Shown here piece by piece: positions 62,206 through 64,000 of a stretch of 64,000 bases of DNA (position 1 is the stretch's first letter; the number at the start of each line of letters is the position of its first letter). The DNA lies in the NCBI RefSeq assembly GCF_003330845.1, contig NZ_CP026121.1, forward strand, positions 2,957,501 through 3,021,500, read 5' to 3'. The position numbers and the translations under genes are program-made. The notes beneath the pieces were generated by a model. That model did no database searches. It was not told the origin of the DNA and worked only from the letters and a program-made list of their open reading frames with translations. Origin of the DNA: Streptomyces sp. Go-475 (lineage in GTDB: Bacteria > Actinomycetota > Actinomycetes > Streptomycetales > Streptomycetaceae).

Positions 62206-62615
62206 TCGGCACCGGCCAACTGATCGGCCCAGACGTAGCTCTCGGGCAGCAGGTCCGCGACGGGGACGGCCCGGACATCGTCGCATGTGCCAACGATGAC
62301 TTCGACGGCGGGAAAGCAGTCGAGAAGAACCTGCCGGCACCGCCCGCACGGGGGCACGACCCCCCGGCCGCGGTCGCCCACGGCGACGACGGTGTCCAGC
62401 TCGTACACCCCCTGGGCGGCCGCCACGCCGATGAGCGTCAGCTCGGCGCAGGGCCCTCCGGTGAAGTGGTAGACGTTCACCGCGGTCACGATCCGCCCGC
62501 CCGGGGCACGCCCCGCGGCGGCCACGGTGTGCCTCTCGCCCCGACACCGCGCGCGGGCGACGTCCGCCGCGGCCCGGACGAGCTCATGGTCGACGGGGAG
62601 GGTCTGCGTGGTCAT
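62202..62615 (-). CDS. Cytidine/blasticidin-type deaminase
   Basis: 137 residues, ATG 62615. Zinc-dependent deaminase of the cytidine deaminase fold. Zinc site: CAE in GGPCAELTLIG (catalytic Glu) and PCGRCRQVL with two Cys. The Cys in place of the His at the first ligand is the small tetrameric Cdd version. N-terminal VDHELVRAAADVARARCRGE and a C-terminal VPVADLLPESYVWADQ fit. It is in a two-gene unit with the GNAT enzyme. It may salvage cytidine or detoxify a nucleoside antibiotic; the sequence does not decide. Confidence 0.85.
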   Translation of the reverse strand: MTTQTLPVDHELVRAAADVARARCRGERHTVAAAGRAPGGRIVTAVNVYHFTGGPCAELTLIGVAAAQGVYELDTVVAVGDRGRGVVPPCGRCRQVLLDCFPAVEVIVGTCDDVRAVPVADLLPESYVWADQLAGAE

Positions 62616-62762
62616 CGGCTCTGCTTTCGTCTTTCGTCGGAGTCAAGGGGACGTTGACCCGGGCGGCCGGGTTCGTGCAACCGGAAATCGGCGAGTCACG
62701 ACGGGGCCGAAGACGGGAAAGCCGGTCGACAGCACGAGCGAGATCGGCGCAGGATCCGGTGC

Positions 62763-63710
62763 ATGTCCGCTCCTCCACGACTGCGGCTCCCGCCGGGCCA
62801 CCGCAGCCGACCGGCGACCCTCACCGACGTCCCCGCGATCCACCACCTCGTCGCCACCTGCGAGCGCGACCTGCACGGGCGCGTCGACACGGCAGCCGAC
62901 GGCATCGCCGCCGACCTGGCACGGCCCGGCCTGGACCCGGAGTTCGACACGCTGCTCGTGCACGACGCCGGTGGAGCACCGGCCGGCTGGGCCTGGGTGC
63001 ACGGAGGCCGCCGCAGCATGATCGACGTCCACCCCCGCCATCGGGGGAAGGGGCTGGGCAGCGCGCTGCTCACCTGGGCCGAGGCACGTGCCCGCCGGGC
63101 GGGCAGCGCACGGCTGGTCCAGACGCTCCCCGACGGCGACCGGACGGCCGCCACGCTGCTGCTCTCCCGCCGGTACCAGCCGTACATCACCCAGTGGCTG
63201 CTGCGGATCGAGATGCCCGGCGAACCCGAGGTCCCCGACGCACCGCCCGGCATCATGGTGCGACCGTTCGGCCCCGGTGACGAGCGGGCGGCGCACCGGC
63301 TCACCGAAGACGCCTTCGACGAATGGCAGCAGCGCCGCAAGGGCTACGAGGAGTGGGCCCGCCTGACGGTCGAACGCCCCACGTTCGCACCGGCCCTGTC
63401 ACCCGTGGCGTTCGCCGACGGCCGGATGGTAGGCGCGGTCCTGTCGCTGTACGTGCCGGACTCCGACGAGGGCTGCATCGACCGCGTCGCGGTACGCCGT
63501 GACCACCGCGACCGCGGCATCGCCCGCTCACTCCTGCGGGAGGCGTTCCACGGTTTCTGGCTGCGCGGCCGGCGCTCGTGCGCTCTGTGGACCCACTCGG
63601 CGACCGGCGCCCTGACGCTGTACGAGCGGGTGGGCATGACGGTCGCGCAAGGCTCGACGGTCTTCAGCAAGGCCCTCGACGACGAGGGGGACGCTGTGGC
63701 AGGGCTGTGA
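62763..63710 (+). CDS. Tandem GNAT-domain acetyltransferase
   Basis: 315 residues, ATG 62763. Two GNAT domains in one chain. The N-terminal domain has DVHPRHRGKGLGSALLTWAE (acetyl-CoA motif A) and the second has DRVAVRRDHRDRGIARSLL with a C-terminal LWTHSATGALTLYERVGMTV. Both pyrophosphate-binding loops are intact, so each may bind acetyl-CoA. Such double-GNAT proteins include mycothiol synthase (MshD); this one differs at the start and is only assigned at family level. Single gene. Confidence 0.85.
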   Translation: MSAPPRLRLPPGHRSRPATLTDVPAIHHLVATCERDLHGRVDTAADGIAADLARPGLDPEFDTLLVHDAGGAPAGWAWVHGGRRSMIDVHPRHRGKGLGSALLTWAEARARRAGSARLVQTLPDGDRTAATLLLSRRYQPYITQWLLRIEMPGEPEVPDAPPGIMVRPFGPGDERAAHRLTEDAFDEWQQRRKGYEEWARLTVERPTFAPALSPVAFADGRMVGAVLSLYVPDSDEGCIDRVAVRRDHRDRGIARSLLREAFHGFWLRGRRSCALWTHSATGALTLYERVGMTVAQGSTVFSKALDDEGDAVAGL

Positions 63711-63721
63711 CGGTGAGGCTG

Positions 63722-63739
63722 TTGCGACTGTGATCGCAA
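63722..63739. promoter_or_regulatory. Inverted repeat upstream of the WXG100-like gene
   Basis: TTGCGA-ctgtga-TCGCAA is a perfect inverted repeat 72 bp before the start codon at 63811. An operator is likely. Confidence 0.4.
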
Positions 63740-63810
63740 ACTGTGAACATGGTGTAGGTAGAAACGTTCATCACCGACCAATCGGTGGCCGGGGGAGGCG
63801 AGTTAGCGCG

Positions 63811-64000
63811 ATGAAGTTCGACATGGGTGCGCAGACGCTGTCGACGTTGCAGCGTGACACGCGTGGTTCGACGGATGATCTGGGTGGTCTGGTCCGGCAG
63901 TTGGTGGCGGCGGCGCAGCCGCTGGAGGGGAAGTTCAACGGTTCGGGTCGTGTGATGTTCGACCAGTTCAAGGCGCGGGCGGACCGTATCGCGTCGGATC
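63811..64000 (+). CDS. Partial WXG100-like (ESX/type VII) protein at the window edge
   Basis: Right-edge fragment: 63 codons from ATG 63811, open at base 64000. MKFDMGAQTLSTLQRDTRGS is a family start, and the helix-turn-helix hairpin is recognisable through LGGLVRQLVAAAQPLEGKFN, with FNG at the place of the WXG turn, then MFDQFKARADRIASD in the second helix. These small helical-hairpin proteins are substrates or partners of the type VII (ESX) system. The ribosome binding site GGGGGAGG is a little far (about 15 bp). Codons end in T or G more than in neighbouring genes, which may reflect high expression. Confidence 0.78.
   Translation, partial: MKFDMGAQTLSTLQRDTRGSTDDLGGLVRQLVAAAQPLEGKFNGSGRVMFDQFKARADRIASD

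Overview
This is actinomycete DNA, almost certainly Streptomyces. GC content is very high, with GC-rich third codon positions and GTG/TTG starts. Gene families restricted to that genus occur together: four chaplins, a divergent rodlin pair, the melC tyrosinase operon, a SARP/NB-ARC/TPR regulator, and remnants of a DUF5753/DUF397 regulator locus. From memory, the order chaplin-melC-chaplin-polysaccharide genes-chaplins-rodlins-iol-copper ATPase-citA-recD-like-ribose operon resembles the chpG-rdlB-citA arm of the S. coelicolor chromosome. This was not checked against a database.

Layout. 1-5.6 kb: a partial gene of unknown function divergent from a large SARP regulator that carries a rare TTA codon, a small protein with a putative amyloid-signalling tail, and a 2-hydroxyacid dehydrogenase. 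5.7-10.4 kb: chaplin, tyrosinase plus its copper chaperone, three Ala-rich exported proteins, a VKOR disulfide-generating enzyme and another chaplin. 10.8-23.0 kb: an exopolysaccharide cluster (two GT4 glycosyltransferases, initiating sugar-phosphate transferase with a frameshift, Wzy-like polymerase, MurJ/Wzx-like flippase, polysaccharide deacetylase, Wzz-like protein, FemAB/CelD-like protein, secreted GH26 hydrolase, ATP-grasp ligase). 23.0-25.7 kb: a tiny exported protein, a long chaplin whose LPXTG anchor is cut off by a frameshift, a short chaplin and two divergent rodlins. 25.7-34.6 kb: acyl-CoA ligase, VWA lipoprotein, an ABC transporter whose ATPase is fused to an extracytoplasmic hydrolase, and an APC permease. 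34.7-40.8 kb: myo-inositol catabolic operon iolC-aldolase-iolB-iolD-mmsA. 41-46.1 kb: a decayed PucR-type regulator, a small MerR-like protein, a zinc alcohol dehydrogenase, and the CsoR-type copper operon copZ-copA. 46.1-50.5 kb: a structured 620-bp intergenic region, citA and a RecD2-like helicase. 50.7-54.8 kb: small membrane proteins, regulator debris, a CGNR regulator divergent from an MBL-fold hydrolase, a DHFR-like reductase and a cupin. 55.0-61.0 kb: ribose operon (LacI, rbsA, an rbsC-rbsB fusion, rbsK, rbsD). 61.2-64.0 kb: a hypothetical protein, two GNAT enzymes, a cytidine deaminase and a truncated WXG100-like gene.

Main biological theme: about 20 kb devoted to the outer surface of aerial hyphae. 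Chaplins and rodlins (amyloid-like hydrophobic sheath) bracket a polysaccharide factory, with an oxidative-folding enzyme and a His-tailed chaplin beside a copper enzyme. Several chaplin and rodlin genes carry promoter-like pairs matching the reported sigma-BldN consensus at exact 16-bp spacing. Two surface genes are interrupted at simple-sequence tracts, which is either sequencing error or reversible switching. The rest is metabolic and housekeeping, with recognisable operators for copper, inositol, ribose and the CGNR regulator. No phage, insertion sequence, CRISPR array, tRNA or rRNA was seen.
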